Positions 18,486 to 27,248 of a stretch of 64,000 bases of DNA are shown here, in pieces. Position 1 is the first letter of the stretch; every line of letters begins with the position of its first letter. The position numbers and the translations under genes were made by a program. Below the pieces are notes generated by a model, which had not been told where the DNA came from, ran no database searches, and saw only the letters and a program-made list of their open reading frames with translations. The DNA is from Providencia manganoxydans (GTDB lineage Bacteria > Pseudomonadota > Gammaproteobacteria > Enterobacterales > Enterobacteriaceae): assembly GCF_016618195.1 (NCBI RefSeq), contig NZ_CP067099.1:1364001-1428000 (forward strand), written 5' to 3'.

Positions 18486-20423
18486 ATGAATAAGCAGACA
18501 ATGACCACAGCTCAAGCACTCGTTAAGTTTCTTAACCAGCAATATGTTGAAGTTGATGGTGAGCAGTATCCGTTTATTCAGGGAATATTTACCATTTTCG
18601 GCCATGGTAACGTGGTAGGTTTAGGACAGGCGCTGGAACAAGCGCCTGGACATCTACAGGTTTATCAAGGGTGTAACGAGCAAGGAATGGCGCATATTGC
18701 TACCGGTTTTGCAAAGCAAAAGAAACGCAAGCAAATTTGTGCAGTGACTTCCTCTGTTGGGCCGGGAGCGGCGAATATGGTGACTGCGGCGGCAACAGCA
18801 ACCGCTAACCGTATCCCTTTGTTATTATTGCCTGGTGATACATTTGCAACACGCCAGCCAGATCCAGTTTTACAGCAAGTTGAACAATATGGTGATGGAA
18901 CGATTAGTACTAACGATTGCTTCCGTCCCGTTTCGCGTTACTGGGATCGCGTTTCTCGCCCAGAGCAATTGATGGCAGCAATGATCAATGCCATGCGAGT
19001 TCTTACTGATCCAGCTGATACTGGAGCAGTAACCATTTGTTTACCTCAAGATGTTCAAGGTGAAGCATGGGATTATCCAGACTACTTTTTTGCTAAGCGC
19101 ATTCATCGTATTGAGCGCCGTCCAGCGACGACCGTAAGTTTAGCTGAAGCAGTGGAACTGATCCGCAGTAAGAAAAAACCATTACTCGTGTGTGGTGGTG
19201 GGGTCCGTTATTCAGAAGCGCACGACGCATTTCAAAAATTTGCTGAGCATTACGCGATCCCATTTGGTGAAACACAAGCAGGTAAAAGTGCAGTTATTGC
19301 GAGTCACCCCCTAAATGTTGGTGGTATTGGCACGACAGGTGGGTTAGCCGCTAATTTACTGGCCAAAGAAGCTGATCTCGTTATTGGCGTTGGTACGCGA
19401 TTCACTGACTTTACGACGGCATCGAAATCATTATTCAGTCACCCAGATGTCGAGTTTTTGAATATTAACGTTGCCGAGTTTGACGCAAGTAAACTCGATG
19501 CATTGAAGCTGATTGCGGATGCTAAAGAGGGGTTAACTGCACTTGATCATCAATTGCGAGGTAGCGGTTATCAGGCTCAGTGGGGCGAAAAAATTCAACA
19601 GGCCAAGCAACAGTGGCAATCAGAGTTAGCGCGATTGTTTTCCATCAAATATAGTCCATTGGATTTTGTTCCTGAAATCGCAGGACATCTTGATGACAAG
19701 TTGGCTGAGTATCGAGAAGTCTTGGGAACAGAGCTGGCGCAGACTCGAGTATTAGGATTAATGCAGCAACATATGGAAGATAATGCCATTATTGTTGGTG
19801 CAGCAGGCTCTTTGCCGGGGGATTTACAGCGTATTTGGCTACCTAAATGCTCTGATACTTATCATCTTGAATACGGTTATTCATGTATGGGGTATGAAAT
19901 TGCGGCGGCTGTTGGTGCAAAAATTGCGGCTCCGGAGCAACCTGTTTATGCCATGGTTGGCGATGGTTCGTACTTGATGCTGCACAGTGAGTTGCAAACA
20001 GCTATTCAAGAAAACTTGAAAATCACCATTTTATTATTTGATAACGCAGGTTTTGGCTGTATTAACAATCTACAAATGAGTCAAGGTATGGGAAGCTTTG
20101 GTACTGAAAATCGCCATCGTAACCCTAAAACCGGTCAAATGGATGGGGCATTGGTGAAAGTTGATTTTGCTAAAAATGCAGAAAGCTATGGTTGTAAAAG
20201 CTATCGAGTGCATGATGAAGCACAATTGATCGCGGCTATTGAAGATGCAAAACTACAGACAGGCTGTGTATTGATCGATATTAAAGTGCTGCCAAAGACG
20301 ATGACCAATGGTTACGAAGCATGGTGGCGCACAGGTACAGCTCAAGTCGCGGATAAACCAGAAATTGTTGCAGCAGCAGATAAAATCAAAGAGATGGTAG
20401 AAAATAAAGTACGTCAGTACTAA
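18486..20423 (+). CDS. iolD: 3D-(3,5/4)-trihydroxycyclohexane-1,2-dione hydrolase
   Basis: A 645-residue thiamine-diphosphate enzyme that hydrolytically opens the cyclic diketone to 5-deoxyglucuronate. The activating Glu is in [11 protein letters not shown] near 66. The ThDP/Mg motif runs [10 protein letters not shown] near 494 to [22 protein letters not shown] near the C-terminus is typical of IolD. A start at 18474 directly abuts the iolA stop, but GGAG lies 7 bases before the ATG at 18486, which gives the usual N-terminus. Transcription ends at a terminator near 20582. Confidence 0.95.
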   Translation: MNKQTMTTAQALVKFLNQQYVEVDGEQYPFIQGIFTIFGHGNVVGLGQALEQAPGHLQVYQGCNEQGMAHIATGFAKQKKRKQICAVTSSVGPGAANMVTAAATATANRIPLLLLPGDTFATRQPDPVLQQVEQYGDGTISTNDCFRPVSRYWDRVSRPEQLMAAMINAMRVLTDPADTGAVTICLPQDVQGEAWDYPDYFFAKRIHRIERRPATTVSLAEAVELIRSKKKPLLVCGGGVRYSEAHDAFQKFAEHYAIPFGETQAGKSAVIASHPLNVGGIGTTGGLAANLLAKEADLVIGVGTRFTDFTTASKSLFSHPDVEFLNINVAEFDASKLDALKLIADAKEGLTALDHQLRGSGYQAQWGEKIQQAKQQWQSELARLFSIKYSPLDFVPEIAGHLDDKLAEYREVLGTELAQTRVLGLMQQHMEDNAIIVGAAGSLPGDLQRIWLPKCSDTYHLEYGYSCMGYEIAAAVGAKIAAPEQPVYAMVGDGSYLMLHSELQTAIQENLKITILLFDNAGFGCINNLQMSQGMGSFGTENRHRNPKTGQMDGALVKVDFAKNAESYGCKSYRVHDEAQLIAAIEDAKLQTGCVLIDIKVLPKTMTNGYEAWWRTGTAQVADKPEIVAAADKIKEMVENKVRQY

Positions 20424-20581
20424 AACACGGCTCTGTAGGGAGAGTTGTGGGTAAATGGCTGAAGGCGTTTTTACGCTTTCTGGCTATTTATTAAGGTATG
20501 AGATGATTTATCGGGAAGTTTGCAAGGATGTATTGGTTATTATTTGGTCGTTAATGTGGTTAATCTTGTTCTATATTTTTT

Positions 20582-20604
20582 GCCCAGTTTTGCTGGGCTT
20601 TTTA
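20582..20604 (+). terminator. Terminator of iolA-iolD
   Basis: Stem gcccag with ctgggc, loop ttttg, then a T-rich tail. Strong rho-independent form. Confidence 0.85.
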
Positions 20605-20652
20605 TATTTTATAAAAATAAAATTATATAAAGCTAATTATTTAATTAAAAAT

Positions 20653-20680
20653 AATCCCTCTTTATATATAAAGAGGGATT
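20653..20680. other. Perfect 28-bp palindrome
   Basis: aatccctctttatata continuing to taaagagggatt reads the same on both strands. It lies between the iolD terminator and the hok-like gene and could be a second bidirectional terminator or a protein-binding site. Confidence 0.5.
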
Positions 20681-20730
20681 AATAAATAGGTGCTTATTTC
20701 CACAACTGAACAATAAAAGAAGAGGAAAAG

Positions 20731-20754
20731 GTGAGGGGCAATAATTCCCCTCAC
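20731..20754 (-). terminator. Terminator of the hok-like mRNA
   Basis: Perfect 8-bp G+C-rich stem gtgagggg with cccctcac, loop caataatt. It lies 6 bases beyond the toxin stop and is followed on the minus strand by cttttcctcttctttt. Confidence 0.75.
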
Positions 20755-20760
20755 TTGGCA

Positions 20761-20907
20761 TTACCTTATTTCGTAGAAAAGGGTTGCTTTAACTGTTGTA
20801 TTACCACTCACAAAATTGATTGAACATAGTCTATCATGTATTAACAGTGAAATTCCAAACACGGTGATACAGATAGCCACTAGTGATATTAGCATATACT
20901 TAGTCAT
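20761..20907 (-). CDS. Hok/Gef-family type I toxin
   Basis: A 48-residue peptide with one N-terminal transmembrane segment (MLISLVAICITVFGISLLI), then the conserved Hok tail HDRLCSINFVSGNTTVKA and TLFYEIR. The RLC-x-I, G and A-x-L-x-YE positions match HokC/HokE-type toxins, which insert in the inner membrane and depolarise it. AGAGG lies just before the ATG, and a stem-loop (cctctta/taagagg) is immediately upstream, as in translationally masked hok mRNAs. A Sok-like antisense RNA is encoded opposite its leader. It sits in the gap between two iol units. The frame is intact, so the toxin may be functional. Confidence 0.88.
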   Translation of the reverse strand: MTKYMLISLVAICITVFGISLLIHDRLCSINFVSGNTTVKATLFYEIR

Positions 20908-20949
20908 TTCCTCTTGACCTCTTATTTGTTAAGAGGCACTATCTCAATT

Positions 20950-21008
20950 GTTCTGTTGGGATGTGCCTCGATGGTTGAACATAAAAACTCAATCATCGGG
21001 GCTTTTCC
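20950..21008 (+). ncRNA. Sok-like antisense RNA
   Basis: Encoded opposite the hok-like leader. A promoter fits exactly: -35 ttgacc at 20914-20919, 17-base spacer, -10 cactat at 20937-20942, with the start near 20950. The RNA would read gttctgttgggatgtgcctc and then fold into a stem (tcgatggttga with tcaatcatcgg) followed by ggggcttttcc. The GCCTCG...CGGGGCTTTTC arrangement is the same as at the end of E. coli SokC and plasmid Sok RNAs. It should pair with the toxin mRNA leader and block its translation. The boundaries are estimates. Confidence 0.75.
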
Positions 21009-21026
21009 ATTTTGGGCTATTAATAA

Positions 21027-21052
21027 ATGCTTAAACCCAAAAGGGTTAAGCA
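21027..21052. other. Stem-loop in the hok-like mRNA leader
   Basis: tgcttaaaccc with gggttaagca (one bulge) around aaaa. It is placed in the 5' part of the toxin transcript, where hok mRNAs have folding elements that delay translation. No full-length mok frame is visible; ATGs in the leader open only short frames. Confidence 0.4.
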
Positions 21053-21059
21053 CCCGCCA

Positions 21060-21588
21060 AAAGATTAGCAGATTTAGCAAATATGGTATTGTGAGGCATT
21101 CTGATATTCGTCTGATTTTTTATTCGTTAACTAGTGCATGAATTTATTATAATTATTATTTAATATAATTATAGATTATTAGGCTTACTAGATAGATCCG
21201 AATGAATTTTGACAGCTCACAACCCTTGTAGTGTGAACCGAGGGGGATGGGTTTTGTTAATGCAAAAGTTGAGTTATCATTGATAAGAGCAACTGTGACA
21301 AAAAACAAAAAAAACGAAACATATGTTTCAAAATTTAACTTAAGGTATTTCCTTGTCTGATTTTAAACCCCTCCTATTGTGATGGTTTGACCTCTTTCTA
21401 GCTTAATTGATTGAGTTCTTATTGTTATTTTGTGATCAGAGTAACACTAAAAAACCACTTTAATATGACAATTGTTACCCAGTCCTCAAAAACATAATTT
21501 TCAATTAATTATAAATTGAAATGAATGTTTTATTTGTTATATTTCATCATATCCTAATAGTGGATTTATAGCCTCAAGGAGCATTTCA
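21060..21588. other. Promoter region of iolG and of the hok-like gene
   Basis: No gene is supported. It should contain the minus-strand promoter for the toxin mRNA and the plus-strand promoter of iolG. At 21516-21533 ttgaaatgaatgttttat resembles the operator candidates before iolA and at 27135. Confidence 0.4.
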
Positions 21589-22575
21589 ATGTTCAATATA
21601 GCACTATTCGGCGCAGGACGTATCGGACAGGTTCATGCTGTCAATATTGCCGGCCACAAAGAAACCGCACTTTACTCTGTGATTGACCCGTACCAACCAA
21701 ATGCGGTAGCGCTGGCGGAGAAGTACCAAGCAAAGGTTCAGTCAATCGACGAAGCAATGCAAGATCCTAACGTCCATGGCGTGCTGATTGCTTCTGCAAC
21801 CGATACACATGCCGATTTAATTGAATTAGCGGCAAAAAACAAAAAAGTTATTTTTTGTGAAAAGCCAGTACATTTAGATTTAGAGCGTGTTAGGCAGTGT
21901 TTAAAAAGTGTTAAAGAGCACAATGTGCCACTATTTATTGGCTTTAATCGCCGTTATGACCCCCAGTTCCGCCACCTGAAAAATTTATTTGAACAAGGCG
22001 CAATTGGTAAAGCAGAATCTTTAATTATTACATCACGGGATCCGTCACCACCTCCAGCAGAATATGTAAAAGTATCCGGTGGTATGTTCAGAGATATGAC
22101 TATTCATGACTTTGATATGGCACGCTTTATGATTGGTGAGAACCCATGTTCAGTCTATGCACAAGGTAGCAATGTTGTTGATCCTGCAATTGGGCAAGCA
22201 GGGGATATTGATACTGCATTTATCATCTTAAAATTTCCTTCAGGAGCGATGGCAACAATTTCAAACAGTCGCCGCTCTGGTTATGGCTACGATCAGCGCA
22301 TCGAATTACATGGCGAAAAAGGTTTATTAACAGCAGGTAATATTAAAGAGAACAGTGTTGAATTCTTAAGCGATGTAGGTTGTTTATCCGCTAAACCTGA
22401 GTTTTTCTTCCTGCAACGTTATCATGAAGCGTATAAAGCAGAATGGAATCATTTTGTCGATATTTTAGCAGGGCGCGCAGAATCAGAAACAACGGGTACT
22501 GATGGTGAGCTAGCGCTTTATTTAGCTGATAAGGCACTGGAGTCATTGAAAACAGGCAAAGAAGTTCAACTATAA
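21589..22575 (+). CDS. iolG: myo-Inositol 2-dehydrogenase
   Basis: A 328-residue NAD-dependent Gfo/Idh/MocA enzyme that oxidises myo-inositol to 2-keto-inositol (scyllo-inosose). The Rossmann motif is LFGAGRIGQVHA near residue 5. The catalytic Lys is in CEKPVHLD near 94, and RDMTIHDFDMARFM near 165 holds the catalytic Asp-His pair. The length is typical of IolG. AAGGAG stands 8 bases before the ATG. It is preceded by a possible IolR operator and followed by a small hairpin before the symporter gene. Confidence 0.93.
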   Translation: MFNIALFGAGRIGQVHAVNIAGHKETALYSVIDPYQPNAVALAEKYQAKVQSIDEAMQDPNVHGVLIASATDTHADLIELAAKNKKVIFCEKPVHLDLERVRQCLKSVKEHNVPLFIGFNRRYDPQFRHLKNLFEQGAIGKAESLIITSRDPSPPPAEYVKVSGGMFRDMTIHDFDMARFMIGENPCSVYAQGSNVVDPAIGQAGDIDTAFIILKFPSGAMATISNSRRSGYGYDQRIELHGEKGLLTAGNIKENSVEFLSDVGCLSAKPEFFFLQRYHEAYKAEWNHFVDILAGRAESETTGTDGELALYLADKALESLKTGKEVQL

Positions 22576-22614
22576 ATTTTATTACCTCTTATTTTACCGA
22601 TTACTAACAATAAC

Positions 22615-22637
22615 AGCGGGAGAATCATTTTCCCGCT
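22615..22637 (+). terminator. Hairpin between iolG and the symporter gene
   Basis: Stem agcggga with tcccgct and a 9-base loop, with little T-run. It is probably an attenuator or a partial terminator that lowers downstream expression. Confidence 0.5.
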
Positions 22638-22698
22638 TCATCAGTCACCTTACATATATTTATGCGCTAATTATAAATAGAAAGGCTTGGGGGTACTA

Positions 22699-24387
22699 AT
22701 GCTGGCTCTACTTTCATTTATTGGCTTTACCTTACTCGTTGCAGGGATCGCCTATTACAAAACACGAAATGCACATTTAACATCATCTGCTGAGGGATAT
22801 TTTTTAGGTGGCCGCTCTATGACTGGCCTGTATATTGGTGGCTCAATGCTACTAATGAATTTATCAACGGAACATCTTGTTGGACTTAATGGCTTATCTT
22901 TCAGGACTGGCTTTATTGTAATGGCTTGGGAGGTTATGGCTGCATTAACGATTGTATTATTCGCTATTTATTTCTTACCTAAATACCTTAAATTAGGTAT
23001 TTCGACTATTCCAGAATATTTAGAACGCCGCTTTGATAAAAACACTTTATTAATAACATCCATTCTATTTTTAGCCATGTATGTTATTTCGTTGTTACCT
23101 ATTGTCCTATATACAGGCGCGATTGCTCTTGAAAGTTTATTCCAAGTTTCACATGTTTTTAATGTCGATAAAACAACTGCATTGTGGATCATGGTATGGG
23201 GCGTTGGTGGTCTAGGGGCAATTTATGCTATTTTCGGTGGTATCAAAGCCATTGCGATTGCGGATACGGTTAATGGTGCAGGTTTGATTATTGGTGGGCT
23301 GTTAGTCACTGTATTTGCCTTGCTGTATGTTGGCGATGGTAACGCTTGGGCTGGTTTGACGGAAGTTTATCAAGCGCATCCAGATAAATTTAATTCAATT
23401 GGTGATGAAGATTCATTAGTGCCGTTCTCAACTTTATTTACTGGGTTGATCGTTTCAAATATGTTTTTTTGGTGTACTAATCAGTCAATTGTCCAAAAAT
23501 CGTTGGGAGCGAAAAACTTAGCTGAAGGGCAAAAAGGGGTAATGCTATGTGCATTCTTTAAGCTTATTATCCCATCTATTATTATTCTACCTGGTATTAT
23601 TGCATTCCATATTCTCAGTGGTGAAATTGATAATCCAGATAATGCTTATCCTGTTTTAGTTCACATGGTTTTACCTGAATTTTTAGTTGGCTTTTTTGCC
23701 GCAGTGGTAGTTGGTGCTGTATTCTCAACATTCAGTGGTGGATTGAACTCATCAGTGACCTTATTTACGGTAAATATTTATAAAGACCGTATTAATAAAA
23801 ATGCAACTGAAGCACAGACTGTTAAAGTCGGTAAATATTTAGGAATTGCTTTAGCATTGGCGACCATGATTATTGCTCCTTTAGTTGCGAATGCACCAGA
23901 TGGTTTGTTCTATTTAATTCAGCAATTGCAAGGTATTTTTAACGCACCGATCTTGAGTGTTGTGTTAGTGGGGTTAATGACAAAGCGTGTACCTCCTATC
24001 GCTGCAAAATTAGGTCTGTTATTTGGTATGTCGGCCTATTTAATTTGTAATTTTGTTTTAGACTTAAATATTCATTTCTTCCATTTAGTGGGAATTCTAT
24101 TTGTTGCGAATATTGTCTTTATGCTAACGATTGGCTATTTCTTCCCTGGAAAACCGTATGAAGAAGTGTATACCGAGCAAGTTGATATCTCCCCATGGCG
24201 CTTTGCAACACCGACGGCTTGCCTAATTGTTCTTGGTGCAATTTCTATGTATGTCTATCTGGCTCAGGGAGCACCTAGCTATGTGATCATCGGCTATTAC
24301 ATTTTTGCAGCTGTATTTTTAACCTTTATTATTTATAAATTTTCAAAGGCATGGCTAGCAGGAAAAACTCAACCTATTAATGCATAA
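22699..24387 (+). CDS. Sodium:solute symporter, probable inositol transporter
   Basis: A 562-residue SSS-family inner-membrane protein with about 13-14 helices. Features are the N-terminal YFLGGRSMTGLYIGGSMLL, the sodium-solute symporter motif region IYAIFGGIKAIAIADTVNGA near 175-195, and VFSTFSGGLNSSVTLFTVNI near 345. The overall pattern resembles the SglT/SMIT sugar branch, not the acetate (ActP) branch. A TTG at 22687 is in frame, but GGGGG 6 bases before the ATG at 22699 decides the start. The position inside the iol locus makes inositol the likely substrate (inference). Confidence 0.85.
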   Translation: MLALLSFIGFTLLVAGIAYYKTRNAHLTSSAEGYFLGGRSMTGLYIGGSMLLMNLSTEHLVGLNGLSFRTGFIVMAWEVMAALTIVLFAIYFLPKYLKLGISTIPEYLERRFDKNTLLITSILFLAMYVISLLPIVLYTGAIALESLFQVSHVFNVDKTTALWIMVWGVGGLGAIYAIFGGIKAIAIADTVNGAGLIIGGLLVTVFALLYVGDGNAWAGLTEVYQAHPDKFNSIGDEDSLVPFSTLFTGLIVSNMFFWCTNQSIVQKSLGAKNLAEGQKGVMLCAFFKLIIPSIIILPGIIAFHILSGEIDNPDNAYPVLVHMVLPEFLVGFFAAVVVGAVFSTFSGGLNSSVTLFTVNIYKDRINKNATEAQTVKVGKYLGIALALATMIIAPLVANAPDGLFYLIQQLQGIFNAPILSVVLVGLMTKRVPPIAAKLGLLFGMSAYLICNFVLDLNIHFFHLVGILFVANIVFMLTIGYFFPGKPYEEVYTEQVDISPWRFATPTACLIVLGAISMYVYLAQGAPSYVIIGYYIFAAVFLTFIIYKFSKAWLAGKTQPINA

Positions 24388-24402
24388 AGGAGTTAAGATC
24401 TT

Positions 24403-26274
24403 ATGGAACCATCACTTATCCCGATGGTTAAGCAATTCATCTCACAGCGAGATCCCTTTGATCGCTTAGATGAAGAACAGTTAAATCAGCTAATCAATAA
24501 TGTTGAAATTAGTTATTTGACGCAACGGGAAGTGTTAAAACCGCAACAGATTGCAGGCCAAGGTTTATATTTGGTAAGAACTGGGGCGGTAGAACAGCGT
24601 TATGCAGATGGTTCCTTAAGAGCAAGGCTTGGTTCTGGGGATGTTTTTGGATTCAGTGTGTTAAATAAAACACCTGAATTCCCCGGTGAGTATCAAGTGG
24701 TCGCGATAGAAAATACATTGCTCTATTGCATTTCGCGTGAGGCATTGCTGGTCGCGATGGAGCAAAACCAAGCCGTTTGCCATCACTTTGCATGTGAGGA
24801 AGGCCAAAGACTGGCATCACGGCCAAAAATTAATAGCCTAGCAGAAGATCATTTACTCTATTTAAATCCTGTCTCCTCTATCGAAAATAGAAATATTGTT
24901 ATTATTTCTCCTGGCACTAGCATTCAAGATGCTGCGCAAGAGATGGTACAGAAGCATCGTTCTTCGGCATTAGTGATGGCGGGTGATGTATTACTGGGAA
25001 TTATTACTGATCGAGATCTGACAAAACGTGTTGTAGCGCTTGGTTTAGATATTACCAAGCCTGTTAGCAAAATTATGACGGAAAATCCTGTAACAATTTC
25101 TGCTAATGCCCCCATTATTAACGCTATTGAATTAATGATGCAGCATAATATTCGTAGCTTACCAGTTATGACAAATCACCGTATCACAGGTGTTTTAACG
25201 GCAACCAGTTTAGTACAAAAAAATAGTATGCAAGCGGTATATTTAATCAGCCGCATATATCGACAAGATAGCCTTGATGAATTGAAAGCGCTGGGGATAC
25301 AAAGACAATCCGTGTTTGAATCCTTAGTAGAATCAGGAGTTCAATCCCATACGATCCAATTGATGATGACATTAATTGCTGATGCTTTTAATAAGCAATT
25401 ATTGAAGCTTGCAGAAAGAGAGCTTGGGGAACCACCTTGCGATTACTGTTGGTTTGCAGCAGGATCTCAAGCTAGGCAAGAGATGCATTATCTCTCGGAT
25501 CAAGATAATGGCATTATTCTCGCGCGAGATATTACTAAAGAAGAAGAAGGCTGGTTTAGGCAGCTGGCGGAATATGTTTGCTATGGCTTGGATGAGTGTG
25601 GGTATTCCCTTTGCCCTGGTCATATAATGGCGACAAATCCTAAATGGTGTAAGCCATTATCGGATTGGCAAGCCTATTATCAACAGTGGTTAAAAGAACC
25701 TGAGCAACTTGCATTATTAAATATCTCTGTGTTTTTAGATATTCGTTTCTTATATGGAAACCAAGTTCTTTTTGACTCACTGGTTCTTTCTGCTGAATCA
25801 CACTTAAAAGGCAGTAAACGATTATTTTCAATGCTTGTGGCGAATTCAACGCGAATTAACCCTCCACTTGGTATGTTTAGACAATTTGTATTAGTCAAAA
25901 ATGGTGAAAATCACAGCGCGTTTAATATTAAAAAGCAAGCTATTAACTTGCTTGTGGAACTTGCTCGTGTGTATTCGCTGGAAGCGGGGGTTTTTACACC
26001 ATCCACGATGACTCGGTTTGAGGTCGCTCGCGACTCTGGCATTATTAGTGCAGCATCTTGCCAAGAATTAACAGAAGCGTATTTATTTATTAATCAGGTT
26101 AGGTTTGGTTGCCAACGTCGAGCATTATTAGCTGGAGATGCATTGACTAATTTAATTGTTCCCCAGCGGCTCACCCAATTTGAGCGCAATCATTTGAAAG
26201 ATGCGTTTCGCATTATTGCACGAACTCAAGAAGCAGCGCAGCAGCGCTATCATGCGAAAGGCATAATGAAATGA
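24403..26274 (+). CDS. cNMP-binding/CBS/DUF294 nucleotidyltransferase-like signalling protein
   Basis: A 623-residue cytosolic protein with, in order, a cyclic-nucleotide-binding-like domain (about 15-140, LKPQQIAGQGLYLVRTGAVE), a CBS pair (about 155-285, ALVMAGDVLLGIITDRDLTK), a GlnD-like DUF294 nucleotidyltransferase domain (motif GSQARQEMHYLSDQDNGI near 350), and a helical substrate-binding domain to the end. Such proteins commonly travel with sodium:solute symporters and a DnaQ-like exonuclease, as here, and are thought to tune transport. The gap from the symporter is 15 bases, and its stop overlaps the exonuclease start by 4 bases. The biochemical activity is unproven. Confidence 0.85.
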   Translation: MEPSLIPMVKQFISQRDPFDRLDEEQLNQLINNVEISYLTQREVLKPQQIAGQGLYLVRTGAVEQRYADGSLRARLGSGDVFGFSVLNKTPEFPGEYQVVAIENTLLYCISREALLVAMEQNQAVCHHFACEEGQRLASRPKINSLAEDHLLYLNPVSSIENRNIVIISPGTSIQDAAQEMVQKHRSSALVMAGDVLLGIITDRDLTKRVVALGLDITKPVSKIMTENPVTISANAPIINAIELMMQHNIRSLPVMTNHRITGVLTATSLVQKNSMQAVYLISRIYRQDSLDELKALGIQRQSVFESLVESGVQSHTIQLMMTLIADAFNKQLLKLAERELGEPPCDYCWFAAGSQARQEMHYLSDQDNGIILARDITKEEEGWFRQLAEYVCYGLDECGYSLCPGHIMATNPKWCKPLSDWQAYYQQWLKEPEQLALLNISVFLDIRFLYGNQVLFDSLVLSAESHLKGSKRLFSMLVANSTRINPPLGMFRQFVLVKNGENHSAFNIKKQAINLLVELARVYSLEAGVFTPSTMTRFEVARDSGIISAASCQELTEAYLFINQVRFGCQRRALLAGDALTNLIVPQRLTQFERNHLKDAFRIIARTQEAAQQRYHAKGIMK

Positions 26275-26975
26275 TAAGCGCTATATTACGTTTTCAACGG
26301 CCACTAGCACGTTTGGCTCGTCGCCGAATGAAATTACTTAAGTCTCAAAAGCTACCTATATTATTACAACAGTCTTTACAAACGGCTTTACCCAATGAAG
26401 ATGGTTTGTTAGAAGCGCAAAAAATTCTCTCTATTGATATAGAAACAACCGGTTTAAACCCTGAAAAAGACAGAATTTTGAGTATCGGTATGGTTACGAT
26501 TGCAGGGAATCGAATTCTTCTTAAAAGTGCGCAACACTATTATGTGAAGGATGTCGAGCCAGTTAAAGCAGAAACTGCGGTGATTAATCATATCACACCA
26601 GAGCAATTGAGTGAGGGGATCTCATTATCCCATGCTATTGCGCTTTTTTTACATGAAGCAAAAGATAAGTGTATTTTGGCTCATGGTAGTGCGATAGAGC
26701 AAGAATTTCTTTCTAAGGCAATGAATATTAAAGAATTACCATTTATTTGGTTTGATACTTTACGAATTGAAAAAACGTTATTAAGCCATAAAAATATTAA
26801 TCGTAATGATTTTAGTCTGTCAGCACTACGAAATCGTTATCAGTTACCTGATTATGATGCACATAATGCCCTTTCTGATGCAATTGCTGCCGCAGAGCTA
26901 TTTCTTGCTCAATCTAAAGTGATTTATCCTTCTCAACCGCCTGTCATCAAACAGCTCTATAAACGATCACTATAG
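26271..26975 (+). CDS. DnaQ-like 3'-5' exonuclease
   Basis: A 234-residue protein of the DEDDh exonuclease superfamily. Exo I is SIDIETTGLNPEKD near 55, Exo II is ILAHGSAIEQEFL near 143, and Exo III is YDAHNALSDAIAAAEL near 204, with the His and Asp spaced as in DEDDh enzymes. The basic N-terminal 40 residues (RRRMKLLKS) may bind nucleic acid. Its ATG overlaps the previous stop (ATGA), so translation is coupled to the DUF294 protein. A role in replication is unlikely given the context; it is probably part of the symporter-linked module. The substrate is unknown. Confidence 0.85.
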   Translation: MISAILRFQRPLARLARRRMKLLKSQKLPILLQQSLQTALPNEDGLLEAQKILSIDIETTGLNPEKDRILSIGMVTIAGNRILLKSAQHYYVKDVEPVKAETAVINHITPEQLSEGISLSHAIALFLHEAKDKCILAHGSAIEQEFLSKAMNIKELPFIWFDTLRIEKTLLSHKNINRNDFSLSALRNRYQLPDYDAHNALSDAIAAAELFLAQSKVIYPSQPPVIKQLYKRSL

Positions 26976-27110
26976 TTGATGTATTTTTTGAAATTTCCAT
27001 TTCATTTATACCTTTATTTTATTTCATTTATAAGCTTTCTATCTAATCGTTTTATTTTTATTTCTTTATAAATTAAATGATTAAATAAAAAATTAACGCC
27101 AGATCACATA

Positions 27111-27160
27111 ATGAAATTAATATTCCTTATTTTGTTGAAAATGAAATAAATATTCCGTAT
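27111..27160. promoter_or_regulatory. Tandem candidate IolR operators
   Basis: Two near-identical 20-base units, atgaaattaatattccttat at 27111 and atgaaataaatattccgtat at 27141, are exactly 30 bases apart (about three helical turns). The second unit, extended left to ttgaaa, matches the site upstream of iolA. They lie about 90 bases before the next start codon. This suggests cooperative repressor binding (inference). Confidence 0.55.
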
Positions 27161-27248
27161 AACATCAGTATCAATTAAAAAACATCAAGCACAAACATCG
27201 GTTGAGCTTGTGCTATCTAAGATGAGCTGCACGAAGGGAGAGTACAGA

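Noticed and set aside
20455..20682. 75-codon frame after iolD
   Set aside because: It reads through the iolD terminator and a perfect palindrome and has no ribosome site.
20914..21141. 75-codon plus-strand frame
   Set aside because: It coincides with the antisense RNA and the hok-like leader; an RNA explanation fits better.
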